A stretch of 60,816 bases of DNA, from the NCBI GenBank assembly GCA_018003515.1, contig JAGNDO010000006.1, positions 1 to 60,816 on the forward strand, written 5' to 3'. Position numbers and translations under genes: made by a program. Shown here piece by piece: positions 19,945-28,260 of this stretch (position 1 is the first letter of the stretch; each line of letters begins with the position of its first letter). This stretch comes from Caldilineaceae bacterium (lineage in GTDB: Bacteria; Chloroflexota; Anaerolineae; Caldilineales; Caldilineaceae). A model generated the notes under the pieces. The model saw only the letters and a program-made list of their open reading frames with translations, did no database searches and had not been told where the DNA came from.

Positions 19945-22398
19945 ATGCGTACACCCACCGTTTTCAAGACTGCCAAGTTGGTCCGCCGCTTGATGCTGGC
20001 CCTGGCCTGCCTGTTGATCCTGTCCGTCCCCGGCCCAGCCCTGCATGCCCAGGGCATTGTGCCGCCACCGTGGCCCATCGACCCACCCATGCCCCCGGTC
20101 TTCCTGCCCCCCCTGCCCTCGGTGATCACCATCACCCAGCACCAGGTCAACGCCGTGATCGACGGCCCCGTGGCCCAAGTCACAGTCACCCAGATCTTCC
20201 GCAACCAGGGCGGCAGCCAGGTAGAGGGCACCTTCGTCTTCCCCCTGCCCGCGGACGCCGCTGTGAGCGATTTTCAGATGACCGTGGACGGCCACGTACT
20301 GGAAGGCCAACTTTTGGACAAAGACGAGGCCCGATCCATCTACGACGCCATCGTACGCCGCAACTTGGACCCGGCTTTGCTGGAATATGTGGGCCAGGGC
20401 CTCTTCCAGACCAGCGTCTTCCCCATCCCCGCCGGGGCCGAGCGCGCCTTGACCTTTACCTATCGCCAGGTGCTGCCACGCAGCGAGGGCCTCTACCGCT
20501 TCACCTATCCCCTGCGCACCCGGTCGTTCAGCGACAGCCCGGTGCAAACCCTCTCCGTGGCCGTGGAACTGCGCAACCAGCCCGGCCTGCGCACCCTTTA
20601 CAGCCCCAGCCACGCCGTCTCCATTGACCGCACGGGCGACAACAGCGCTCGCATCGGTTTTGAGGCCGTCAACACCCAGCCGGAGAGTGATTTCGACCTC
20701 TATTTTGGTACGGACCATAGTGCAGTCGGACTCAATCTTCTCAGCTATCGACCCGCGGGCGCAGACGGCTTCTTCTTGCTTTTGGCCGCTCCTGGGGTGG
20801 AGGCCGCCGCGGACGAGATCGTGCAGCGAGATTTGATCCTGGTGCTGGACACCTCCGGCTCCATGCAGGGGGAGAAGATCACCCAGGCCCGATCCGCCGC
20901 CCGCTTTGTGGTGGAAAAGCTCAACCCCGGCGACCGCTTCAACCTGATTAGCTTCAACACAGGCATCAGCCTGTGGAAGGCCCAGCCCCAAGAAGTCTCC
21001 GCTCAAAGCCGCACGGACGCCCTGGGCTGGATCGACCGGCTTCAGGCCAACGGCTCCACGGACATCAACCGGGCCCTGCTTGAGGCAATGGCCCAGTTTG
21101 ACGGCGACGGGTCCGCTACCCGCCTGGCCACCCTGATCTTCCTCACCGACGGCCTGCCCACCCAGGGCACAACGGATCCCGAAGCCATCCGCCGCAGCGT
21201 GGGCCAGAATGCGCCCGCCGCCCGCTCCGTGCGTCTCTTTACCTTTGGCGTGGGCTACGATGTCAACACGGACCTGCTGGACAGCCTCAGCGCGGACCTG
21301 GGCGGACGCTCCACCTATGTCACCCCGGATGAGCGCATCGACGAGAAGGTCAGCGGCTTCTACGCCGGGATCAGCACCCCGGTGTTGGCCCAGCTTTCGT
21401 TGACCCTGCACGACGGGGCCGGCAACCCCATCGTGTTGGCCGACAGCTACCCCTATCCCTTGCCGGACCTCTTCGCCGGCGAGCAGATGATCATGGCCGG
21501 GCGCTATGATCCCCAGGCCGCCGGTCCCGTCACCGTCACCCTGGCCGGGACTATCAATGGCCGTCTCCAAAGCTATGTTTTCACAGACCGCCAATTGGTG
21601 GCCGCCGGGGGCGATGACTTTGTGGCCCGACTGTGGGCCACCCGCAAGATCGGCGCCCTCTTGGAGCAGATCCGCCGGGAGGGGCCAAACCCGGAAGCCG
21701 TGGCCGCCATCGTGGAGATCAGCCTGGCCTATGGCATCGTCACTCCCTATACCAGCTATCTGGTTCTGGAGCCGGAAATGGTGATGGAGGGGCTGCCAAT
21801 TGCTCAGAACCGTCTCTTTGCCGCCCCTACCGGGCTGGGCGGCGGCGCGGCAGATTCCGTCAGCATGGCCGCTGAGGCCGCGGCGGCCGCCCCGGCTGTG
21901 GGCCAGGAGGCCGTCACCGCCAGCAAAACCCGCACCGAGTTGCGCTATGCCGAGCAGGTGCAGGAGAGCCGTTCCGTGCGCTTTGTGGCCGGGCGGGCCT
22001 TCACCGCCCAAGACATACTCCTCACCCCGGACGGGCGCACCCTGGAGTTGTGGGTTGACAGCCAATACGACGAGGCGATGGAGATGGAGACCGTGATCTT
22101 CGCCAGCCCCCGCTACGCCGAACTGGCCGCTGACCCCACTGTGCGCCCGTGGCTGGCCCTCTCCTCCGAGCTGGTTTTGGTGATGGATGGGCGTGCCCTG
22201 CGCATCACCACCCTGGGTGCAGAGGCAGACAGCCCCCTCTTCCCGGCAACACCCGGTTCGGAGAGTGTCCCCCCCTCTCCCGCCCCGTCCCCCATGCCGA
22301 CAGAAACCGTCCAAGCCCCCACATCCCCAGCGCGGGATGCTCCCCACTCTTCGCCCTGGCAGACATTCCTGCAATGGCTGAAAGATCTAGGGGATTGA
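19945..22398 (+). CDS. Secreted VIT and von Willebrand A domain protein
   Basis: 817 residues. A signal peptide is clear (LMLALACLLILSVPGPALHAQG, cleavage near 36). A VIT domain (about 45-170) shows VNAVIDGPVAQVTVTQIFRN and EGTFVFPLPADAAVSDFQM. The VWA domain (about 293-470) has an intact MIDAS: LVLDTSGSMQGEKI, a Thr in the NGSTDINRALLEAM segment, and IFLTDGLPTQG. A helical region follows. The protein ends in a proline-rich tail (after residue 765) without a membrane anchor. Inter-alpha-trypsin-inhibitor-like bacterial proteins of this type bind partners through the MIDAS metal, and an extracellular adhesive or scaffolding role is likely. GAGGAGGCACCC precedes the ATG. Confidence 0.9.
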   Translation: MRTPTVFKTAKLVRRLMLALACLLILSVPGPALHAQGIVPPPWPIDPPMPPVFLPPLPSVITITQHQVNAVIDGPVAQVTVTQIFRNQGGSQVEGTFVFPLPADAAVSDFQMTVDGHVLEGQLLDKDEARSIYDAIVRRNLDPALLEYVGQGLFQTSVFPIPAGAERALTFTYRQVLPRSEGLYRFTYPLRTRSFSDSPVQTLSVAVELRNQPGLRTLYSPSHAVSIDRTGDNSARIGFEAVNTQPESDFDLYFGTDHSAVGLNLLSYRPAGADGFFLLLAAPGVEAAADEIVQRDLILVLDTSGSMQGEKITQARSAARFVVEKLNPGDRFNLISFNTGISLWKAQPQEVSAQSRTDALGWIDRLQANGSTDINRALLEAMAQFDGDGSATRLATLIFLTDGLPTQGTTDPEAIRRSVGQNAPAARSVRLFTFGVGYDVNTDLLDSLSADLGGRSTYVTPDERIDEKVSGFYAGISTPVLAQLSLTLHDGAGNPIVLADSYPYPLPDLFAGEQMIMAGRYDPQAAGPVTVTLAGTINGRLQSYVFTDRQLVAAGGDDFVARLWATRKIGALLEQIRREGPNPEAVAAIVEISLAYGIVTPYTSYLVLEPEMVMEGLPIAQNRLFAAPTGLGGGAADSVSMAAEAAAAAPAVGQEAVTASKTRTELRYAEQVQESRSVRFVAGRAFTAQDILLTPDGRTLELWVDSQYDEAMEMETVIFASPRYAELAADPTVRPWLALSSELVLVMDGRALRITTLGAEADSPLFPATPGSESVPPSPAPSPMPTETVQAPTSPARDAPHSSPWQTFLQWLKDLGD

Positions 22399-22647
22399 AC
22401 GGTGGACGGCGCTCTGGCCGCTGAGTCTTGCGGGCAAAGGGTATGCGAAAAGACGCCGGAATCTTTCTGCGCAAAAAAACTTATATACAGAACGCCAGTA
22501 ACGTGATAAACTAGATCAGGTTGACGCCCGACTTGCTACGTACCATCTGACAGGCAAATGTAAGCAGCGAGTAAGTTGTTCCGGGCTATACTTCAAATAC
22601 TCTAGCAGGTTGCACATTAGCAAAGCCGATTGCGGCACACATACGTT

Positions 22648-22735
22648 TCGAAAAGGCAAACCTGCCGAAAGGCAGGGACGCAAAGCCACGGGCCTAAAGC
22701 AGAATTGCCAAGGTCGCCGGGCTGCCGAAGAACGA
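22648..22735 (+). ncRNA. Cyclic di-GMP-I (GEMM-I) riboswitch aptamer
   Basis: The conserved GEMM-I core is present almost letter for letter: AAAGGCAAACC, a CCTGCC-GAAA-GGCAGG stem with a GNRA tetraloop, GGGACGCAAAGCC, then GGCCTAAAGCAG as the tetraloop receptor, and a GTCGCCGGGCTGCCGAAG P3 end. The base matching G20 of the V. cholerae Vc2 RNA is G, which predicts binding of c-di-GMP rather than cGAMP. It points toward the secreted protease gene 424 bases downstream and lies two genes before a GGDEF/HD-GYP protein. Confidence 0.95.
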
Positions 22736-22749
22736 GAACGGTCAGCCGT

Positions 22750-22829
22750 ACACCGATCTCTTCAACGGATTTGATCCTGTGATCCAGGCAAGTCATCCCT
22801 GAATTTCAGGTTGAAAGAGAGATCGGTGT
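22750..22829 (+). promoter_or_regulatory. Probable expression-platform hairpin of the riboswitch
   Basis: ACACCGATCTCTTCAA (22750-22765) pairs with TTGAAAGAGAGATCGGTGT (22811-22829), leaving a small bulge, directly after the aptamer 3' end. The right arm is followed by TTGATACCG rather than a U-run. It may act by termination with a weak tail or by another mechanism. Confidence 0.55.
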
Positions 22830-23158
22830 TTGATACCGTTTCGCCAGCGTTCATTTGAATGGGTTTCGACCGTTGGCAACCGGCCTAGTCTTCCCTTCCA
22901 TCGCATCCCCGTCGCGCTTCCATCGCGCCTCCGCCGCACTCTTCGGGCAAGACAAAAAACAAACACCAATTTTATCACCGCTTACTTCATCGCTCTCCAA
23001 CCGATGTTGGTCTCTTTGATCAACCTGACTGGAAGCCTTGTCGCGTCTGCGCAAGGCAACCGCGAGAAAGATAGTAGCCTTACGCAGCACCATTTGACTA
23101 TTGAGTACAAGATTTGAACGAGCAACCCCCTTACCCTCAACCATATGAAAGGAAAATC

Positions 23159-24946
23159 ATGGATCAGTCACGCACATCTCAACAAGTTGGTAGAACCCAT
23201 CGTTTTGCGGTTTTTGGCTTACTTTTTATGCTGGTGGTCTCTTTGCTGCCTGCAGCAAGCCATAGCCCTGTATCAATTATGTCCATAGCCAAGATACAGC
23301 CTGAGCTGCGCGTCCTGGCCAGCCAACAGCCAGAGCAGACGCTTGCCGTGATCGTTCAGAAAGCGACGAATGGTTCGGGACTGACTGCTTTGATCCAGAA
23401 GTTGGGGGGCGAAGTCGTCTACGATCTCTATATCATGAATGCCTTGGCCGTGGATCTGCCCGCTGGCTCGTTAATGCGGTTGGCCGCCAGCAGTGATGTG
23501 GGGTTGATCAGACTTGATGGGACCATGACCAGCTCTGCCATAGAGATGGCACCGGTGGACAAAAAGGATCCAGACCCGGATCCCCTCAATACCTATTTGG
23601 AGACCCTCGGGGTCAGTGCCCTCCGGGATGCTGACCCAAATGCGACGGGTGAGGGCATCACCATTGCCATTTTGGACAGTGGCGTGGCCAATAGTCCAGA
23701 CTTCGACAAAAAACGCATGTTGACTCGGGTTGGGTTCAATCGGGATAATCACGATAAGGTTTCAGATCGGTATGGGCACGGCACCCATGTGGCTGGCATC
23801 GTGGCCGGAAACGGGGAAAAATCCAAGGGTGTGTACGTAGGTGTTGCGCCTGAGGCCAACTTGGTCAGCGTTAAAATCGGCGGTGATGATGGAACAGGCT
23901 ATGAATCAGATACACTGGCAGCCATGCAGTGGGTGTTAGCGAATCAGGCTAAATACAATATCCGGGTTGTCAACATGTCCATTAACTCGGACAACGTCGT
24001 AACCTATCATCAGAGCGCTACGAATGCCATGGCCGAGCTTATGTGGATGAGCGGCATTGTGGTGGTGACCTCGGCAGGGAATACCGAAAATGCGGTCAAA
24101 TCTGCTCCAGCCAATGATCCTTTTGTCATTACGGTAGGTGCAACGAGCGAGATGCCCGGTGTGACAAACGACAGCGATCGCACGAATGATATGATTGCTA
24201 CCTACTCGGCATCCAGTTTAATCGCGAATTCGTATACTAAACCCGAACTGGTGGCCCCTGGCAACAATATCATCAGCATCCTTGCAAGTACGTCCAAGTG
24301 GAAGAAAGAATATCCGGATCGTGTAGTGGCCAAGAATCAGTATTTTCGGGCAAGCGGCACCTCCATGTCGGCCCCAATGGTCGCTGGCGCTGCGGCCCTG
24401 ATGCTTCAGGCCAACGATGAGCTAACACCGGGTAACATCAAGTGCCTGTTGATTCAGGAGGCGACTACACTAACCCAGGCGGGCCAAGCCCACGCTTATT
24501 TGGACATCCAGGCGGCGGTCAATGCGGCATCGGCCCCCGGGGCCACAGCGTGCCTTGATCCTAGCGAAGTGGCAGGTATTGAACATAGCCTTGCAATCAT
24601 TCCGATTCTGGCTGTGGTGCTGAATCATGGCGTGGACTGGGACGATATTGACTGGGATGCGACTGGTTGGGACATCGACGACTGGAGTAGCATCAACTGG
24701 AACAGCATCAACTGGAACAGCATCAATTGGAACAGCATCAATTGGAACTCCATCAACTGGAACAGCATCAATTGGAATTCCATCAACTGGAATAGCATCA
24801 ATTGGAACTCCATCAACTGGAACAGTATCAATTGGAACTCCATCAACTGGAACTCTATCAACTGGAACAGCATCAACTGGAACTCCATCAACTGGAACTC
24901 CATCAACTGGAACAGCATCAACTGGAACTCCATCAACTGGGATTGA
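23159..24946 (+). CDS. Secreted subtilisin-like (S8) protease with C-terminal INWNS repeats
   Basis: 595 residues from ATG 23159 (AAAGGA six bases upstream). A signal peptide ends near residue 38 (FGLLFMLVVSLLPAASHS). An I9-like propeptide segment follows (about 50-130). The catalytic domain has all three residues: Asp in AILDSGV (about 173), His in GHGTHVAG (about 210) and Ser in GTSMSAPMVAG (about 402). Residues 489-595 contain W-D spacers and then 16 perfect INWNS units, ending INWD. The tail is Trp- and Asn-rich, with a Trp every five residues, which suggests a beta-solenoid or a surface-binding repeat (inference). The c-di-GMP riboswitch upstream implies control by the second messenger. 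Confidence 0.93.
   Translation: MDQSRTSQQVGRTHRFAVFGLLFMLVVSLLPAASHSPVSIMSIAKIQPELRVLASQQPEQTLAVIVQKATNGSGLTALIQKLGGEVVYDLYIMNALAVDLPAGSLMRLAASSDVGLIRLDGTMTSSAIEMAPVDKKDPDPDPLNTYLETLGVSALRDADPNATGEGITIAILDSGVANSPDFDKKRMLTRVGFNRDNHDKVSDRYGHGTHVAGIVAGNGEKSKGVYVGVAPEANLVSVKIGGDDGTGYESDTLAAMQWVLANQAKYNIRVVNMSINSDNVVTYHQSATNAMAELMWMSGIVVVTSAGNTENAVKSAPANDPFVITVGATSEMPGVTNDSDRTNDMIATYSASSLIANSYTKPELVAPGNNIISILASTSKWKKEYPDRVVAKNQYFRASGTSMSAPMVAGAAALMLQANDELTPGNIKCLLIQEATTLTQAGQAHAYLDIQAAVNAASAPGATACLDPSEVAGIEHSLAIIPILAVVLNHGVDWDDIDWDATGWDIDDWSSINWNSINWNSINWNSINWNSINWNSINWNSINWNSINWNSINWNSINWNSINWNSINWNSINWNSINWNSINWNSINWNSINWD
24691..24942 (+). repeat. 15-bp coding tandem repeat (INWNS units)
   Basis: Seventeen ATCAA(C/T)TGG cores spaced exactly 15 bases apart. 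The serine codon is AGC/AGT in eight units and TCC/TCT in eight units. The protein repeat is perfect while the DNA repeat is not. Confidence 0.95.
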
Positions 24947-25285
24947 CCTGAGCGATCTCAGAAACCGTTGACCGTCCGGCCCCTGGCGCTTCACGCTTCA
25001 AGTGAGCTGAGGTAGGAATCTTAACTCGCTGAAGATCCACAATTCAGAATCCTGCCATTCCGTCTGGGCCGACCAGGGAGTGGGAGGATTCTGTCGTTTT
25101 GGCCGGTTGCTTCGGATGAACCCATTTTCCCATTTTCAACAAGGGTCAATGGGTGTAGACTGATAGTGAACAGTTGAAAAATCCAGGAGCGCTATTGAAA
25201 TTAGAAGCATCCTGCGTCGCGCCTCAAGCCAGATTAAGCCAGAAGGCCCCTGCGGTCACACTTGTGCCCCAAGGAGAAAGTAGCT
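24947..25285 (+). other. Intergenic region between protease and GGDEF/HD-GYP gene, with a terminator-like hairpin
   Basis: CAGAATCCTGCCATTCC (25045-25061) pairs with GGAGTGGGAGGATTCTG (25077-25093), 15 of 17, followed by TCGTTTT: a plausible rho-independent terminator for the protease. The rest is unremarkable. A promoter for the next gene should lie at about 25120-25200, but I cannot place it with confidence. The last part has the AAGGAG ribosome-binding site of the next gene. Confidence 0.6.
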
Positions 25286-28228
25286 ATGAGCCGTACTGCC
25301 TGGATATACATCTACACCGTATTGATTGCCGGTTGTGTGCTTGTCGCATCGGCTTGGCCAACTACTGCCGTCACCAGTTGGGATTGGTTGGCCTTGTTGG
25401 TTTTGACCGCCTTGGTGGTTCCAACTCAGTTTTTTGATGCGGTCAATGGCCGGCATTCGTATTTCTTGCATACCGTTTTCTTCTTTTCTGGGGCGATTTT
25501 GTTGCCCACGCCTCTTTTTGTGCTGGTGGTCATTATTCCTCACACAGTGGAATGGTTGCACAAGCGGTTGACCGACAGCCCGTTGTTGCGCCATTGGTAT
25601 ATCCAACCCTTCAACATCGCCACCCATGTGATTGCCGGGATTGTTACCCATTGGCTTTACACCTCCCTGGGCGGGGCCAGCAACGAGTTTTCCTTCCAAT
25701 CCTCAATCCTTGCCCCCACGGTGGCGGTCTTTGGCTATGTCTTGGTCAATCATCTGTTGGTTGGGCAAGTTTTGGTTCTGGCCCGGGGGATGAGTTGGCG
25801 CGACTCGGGCACTCTGGAGGTTTCCAGCTTGCTCACAGATGTGGTGATGATGTTTGTGGGCTTTGGCATTGCGGCCCTGTGGAATCTGAGCCCCTGGCTC
25901 ATGTTGCCCGGCGTGGCCCCTCTCGTCCTCATCTACCGGGCGCTGACCGTCCCCGAACTGCAACGGGAGGCCCAGACCGACGAGAAGACCGGTCTGTGGA
26001 ATGCGCGCCACTTTGGCAGACTCTTCACCAGCGAGCTGGAAAAGGCCACGGATCTGGCCCGTCCCCTGGCCCTGGTCATGGCGGATCTGGATCTGTTGCG
26101 TAACATCAACAACACCTATGGTCACTTGGCCGGGGATGCGGTCTTGGCCGGGGTGGCCAAGGTGATCCGCGATAATATTCGCGATACTGACTTTGCCGGA
26201 CGCTTTGGCGGCGAGGAGTTTGCTGTCGTCTTGCCCGGTGTTGGGGAACTTGAGGCCCGGTCCACGGCAGATCGTCTGCGACGGGCGGTGGAAGAGGCTC
26301 GCTTCGTGGTGGCCAGCAGCCCTGTCCCCATTGGGGTCACCATGAGCCTGGGCATCGCAATCTTTCCCCATCACGCTGCCTCCACCAAGGATCTGATCCA
26401 CGAAGCGGATGTGGCTCTCTATCAATCCAAGTTGAGCGGACGCAACACGGTGCGCAGCGCGGGCGATGTGCCCCATGCCGTCAAGCTGGAGTTTGAGAAC
26501 CCCAGCGGCGCGGCGGTTCCAAGCCAATATGCCGCCGCCTTCATGTCGCAGGTTCCGACCCTGGAAACGGAGTCAGCCACGGGATCGGCCACTGAGTCGG
26601 ATAGGCCCAATGTCCCACCCACCGCCTCTGTCAACGCCAAAGACCTTGGCACAAAAGCGGCTACCGTGGACGCAGCGAGCAAGTCTTACGAAGGCTTTGC
26701 CACATCTACCCGCCCCATAGACTGGCCGGAACTGAGTCCATCCCCTAACTGGTTTTCCGCCATTGAGGATGGGCTAAAAAACACGTTCCCGCGTTCGATA
26801 AGCCGAACCATTGTACGCACCCCCAGACCGCCCCTATCCACCCGTCTGCTGATTTTTATCAGCGCTGTGATTCTGGTTGGCGTGGGGATCACGATGACCC
26901 GTTCCTTTCCCCTGACGGCGCTTGATCTGACGGCCTTGGGCGCGTTGGCCTTGCTCACCGCCGCGGCCGAGCTGCTTCAGGTGCAAATCTATGGTGAAAA
27001 CACGGTGTCGGTTTCTATGGCCGTTGCCTTTGCCACGGCTATTGTTTTGGGTATCCCAGGGGTGGCTGTGGTAAGCGCAGTCATCGTGTTGGTCCACAAC
27101 TTCCGGGCCGATCCGCCCATTCATCGTACGGTCTTTAATTGGGCCGTGCATGTGTTGGCCAGCACCATGCCGGTCCTTTTGATCCGGGATCTGGGCATCC
27201 CCGTTGGGCTGGACAACTTGCCCTTGCTCTCGGTTTTGGCCGCCTTGGCTGCGTTTTTCTACTATGTCATCGAAACCGGTCTGGTGGCTGCCGCCATGAG
27301 CCTGACGACCAATAAAGGCTCGATCATAGACAAGTGGCGCGAGCAGTTTCAGTGGCTGGCAAAACATTATCTGGTTCTGGGGTTGTTGGGTCTGTTCTTG
27401 GCAATTGCCTACGCAGAGATGGGTGCTATGGGGCTGCTGGTCTTTGTGCTACCCATCTTCATGATGCATCTGACCCAGAAGGAGTATGTGCGGGGTACGG
27501 AAAACTCGATGACTGAACTACGGCGCATGAACGAAGAGCTGGCCGTGGCGAATCAAGAGGTGACAAATGGCAACTTGGCCATCCAGCGCCTGAACGACCA
27601 ACTCTTCCTGGTCTTGGCCAAGATCATCGATGCCCGAGACCCCTATGTGTCCGGTCATGCTACCCAGGTGGCTGATTATGCGGTTGCCATTGCCAGGGAA
27701 ATGAGGCTGCCCGAAGAGCAGGTGGAACAGGTGCGGCAAGCCGGTCTGCTCCATGACATTGGCAAAATCGGCATCTCTGATGCGATCCTCAACAAACCGT
27801 CTCGGCTGACCGACATCGAATATGAGAATATTAAAAGCCATGTCACCCTGGGCGCGGACTTTTTGGAGACATGCAATGGCTTGCAAGGGTTGGCTCCCTT
27901 TATTCGACATCATCATGAATGGTGGGACGGTAGCGGTTATCCAAGCAAACTGGCGGGAACCACCATCCCCATGGAGGCCCGCATCCTGGCCGTGTGTGAC
28001 GCCGTGGAAGCAATGGCATCGGATCGTCCGTATCAGAAGGCCATGCCTGCGGCTGGCATTATTCCAGAACTTCACCGCTGTGCCAACACCCAGTTTGATC
28101 CCGCTATCGTTGAGGCATTTACGACAATTGTGTCGCGCCGGGGTTTGGACTTTATCGTCAACACGGCCGAAACGGTGACCAAAAACCGCACGGGGATTCG
28201 TGCGCCTGTCGTAACCGTGCGTCGCTAA
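25286..28228 (+). CDS. Membrane diguanylate cyclase / c-di-GMP phosphodiesterase (GGDEF + HD-GYP)
   Basis: 980 residues from ATG 25286 (AAGGAG nine bases upstream). A membrane domain (about 1-225, six or more helices) leads to a GGDEF domain with GGEEF near residue 308 and an I-site RDTD five residues before it, so it should make c-di-GMP with feedback inhibition. A linker (about 400-505) leads to a second membrane domain (about 515-735) and an HD-GYP domain with HDIGKIGI near 822 and HHHEWWDGSGYP near 876, so it should also degrade c-di-GMP. Both halves keep their catalytic motifs. It lies downstream of a c-di-GMP riboswitch-controlled protease. The two membrane parts look alike (see findings). 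Confidence 0.94.
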   Translation: MSRTAWIYIYTVLIAGCVLVASAWPTTAVTSWDWLALLVLTALVVPTQFFDAVNGRHSYFLHTVFFFSGAILLPTPLFVLVVIIPHTVEWLHKRLTDSPLLRHWYIQPFNIATHVIAGIVTHWLYTSLGGASNEFSFQSSILAPTVAVFGYVLVNHLLVGQVLVLARGMSWRDSGTLEVSSLLTDVVMMFVGFGIAALWNLSPWLMLPGVAPLVLIYRALTVPELQREAQTDEKTGLWNARHFGRLFTSELEKATDLARPLALVMADLDLLRNINNTYGHLAGDAVLAGVAKVIRDNIRDTDFAGRFGGEEFAVVLPGVGELEARSTADRLRRAVEEARFVVASSPVPIGVTMSLGIAIFPHHAASTKDLIHEADVALYQSKLSGRNTVRSAGDVPHAVKLEFENPSGAAVPSQYAAAFMSQVPTLETESATGSATESDRPNVPPTASVNAKDLGTKAATVDAASKSYEGFATSTRPIDWPELSPSPNWFSAIEDGLKNTFPRSISRTIVRTPRPPLSTRLLIFISAVILVGVGITMTRSFPLTALDLTALGALALLTAAAELLQVQIYGENTVSVSMAVAFATAIVLGIPGVAVVSAVIVLVHNFRADPPIHRTVFNWAVHVLASTMPVLLIRDLGIPVGLDNLPLLSVLAALAAFFYYVIETGLVAAAMSLTTNKGSIIDKWREQFQWLAKHYLVLGLLGLFLAIAYAEMGAMGLLVFVLPIFMMHLTQKEYVRGTENSMTELRRMNEELAVANQEVTNGNLAIQRLNDQLFLVLAKIIDARDPYVSGHATQVADYAVAIAREMRLPEEQVEQVRQAGLLHDIGKIGISDAILNKPSRLTDIEYENIKSHVTLGADFLETCNGLQGLAPFIRHHHEWWDGSGYPSKLAGTTIPMEARILAVCDAVEAMASDRPYQKAMPAAGIIPELHRCANTQFDPAIVEAFTTIVSRRGLDFIVNTAETVTKNRTGIRAPVVTVRR

Positions 28229-28260
28229 ACAACCTTGAGGAGTCTGGCCCTGGGTCACCG

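Larger units (their letters stand above)
22399..23158 (+). promoter_or_regulatory. Long leader of the subtilase gene, with riboswitch
   Basis: This 760-base stretch has no supported gene. It holds the GEMM-I aptamer, a hairpin just after it (22750-22829), and a second hairpin near the start codon (23047-23057/23077-23087, arms CTGCGCAAGGC and GCCTTACGCAG, 10 of 11 paired). The promoter should lie between 22480 and 22640, but no clean -35/-10 pair stands out. Confidence 0.6.

Noticed and set aside
19786..22374. 862-residue minus-strand frame
   Set aside because: Shadow of the VIT-VWA gene in high-GC DNA; no recognisable domain.
22648..22735. cGAMP-specific variant of the GEMM riboswitch
   Set aside because: The position matching Vc2 G20 is G (AAGGCAAACC). 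cGAMP-type members have A there.
24470..24994. Antisense and shifted frames across the INWNS repeat (PVDGVPVDAVP and STGTASTGT type peptides)
   Set aside because: A 15-bp repeat has no stops in several frames. Only the protease frame joins a signal peptide and a catalytic triad.
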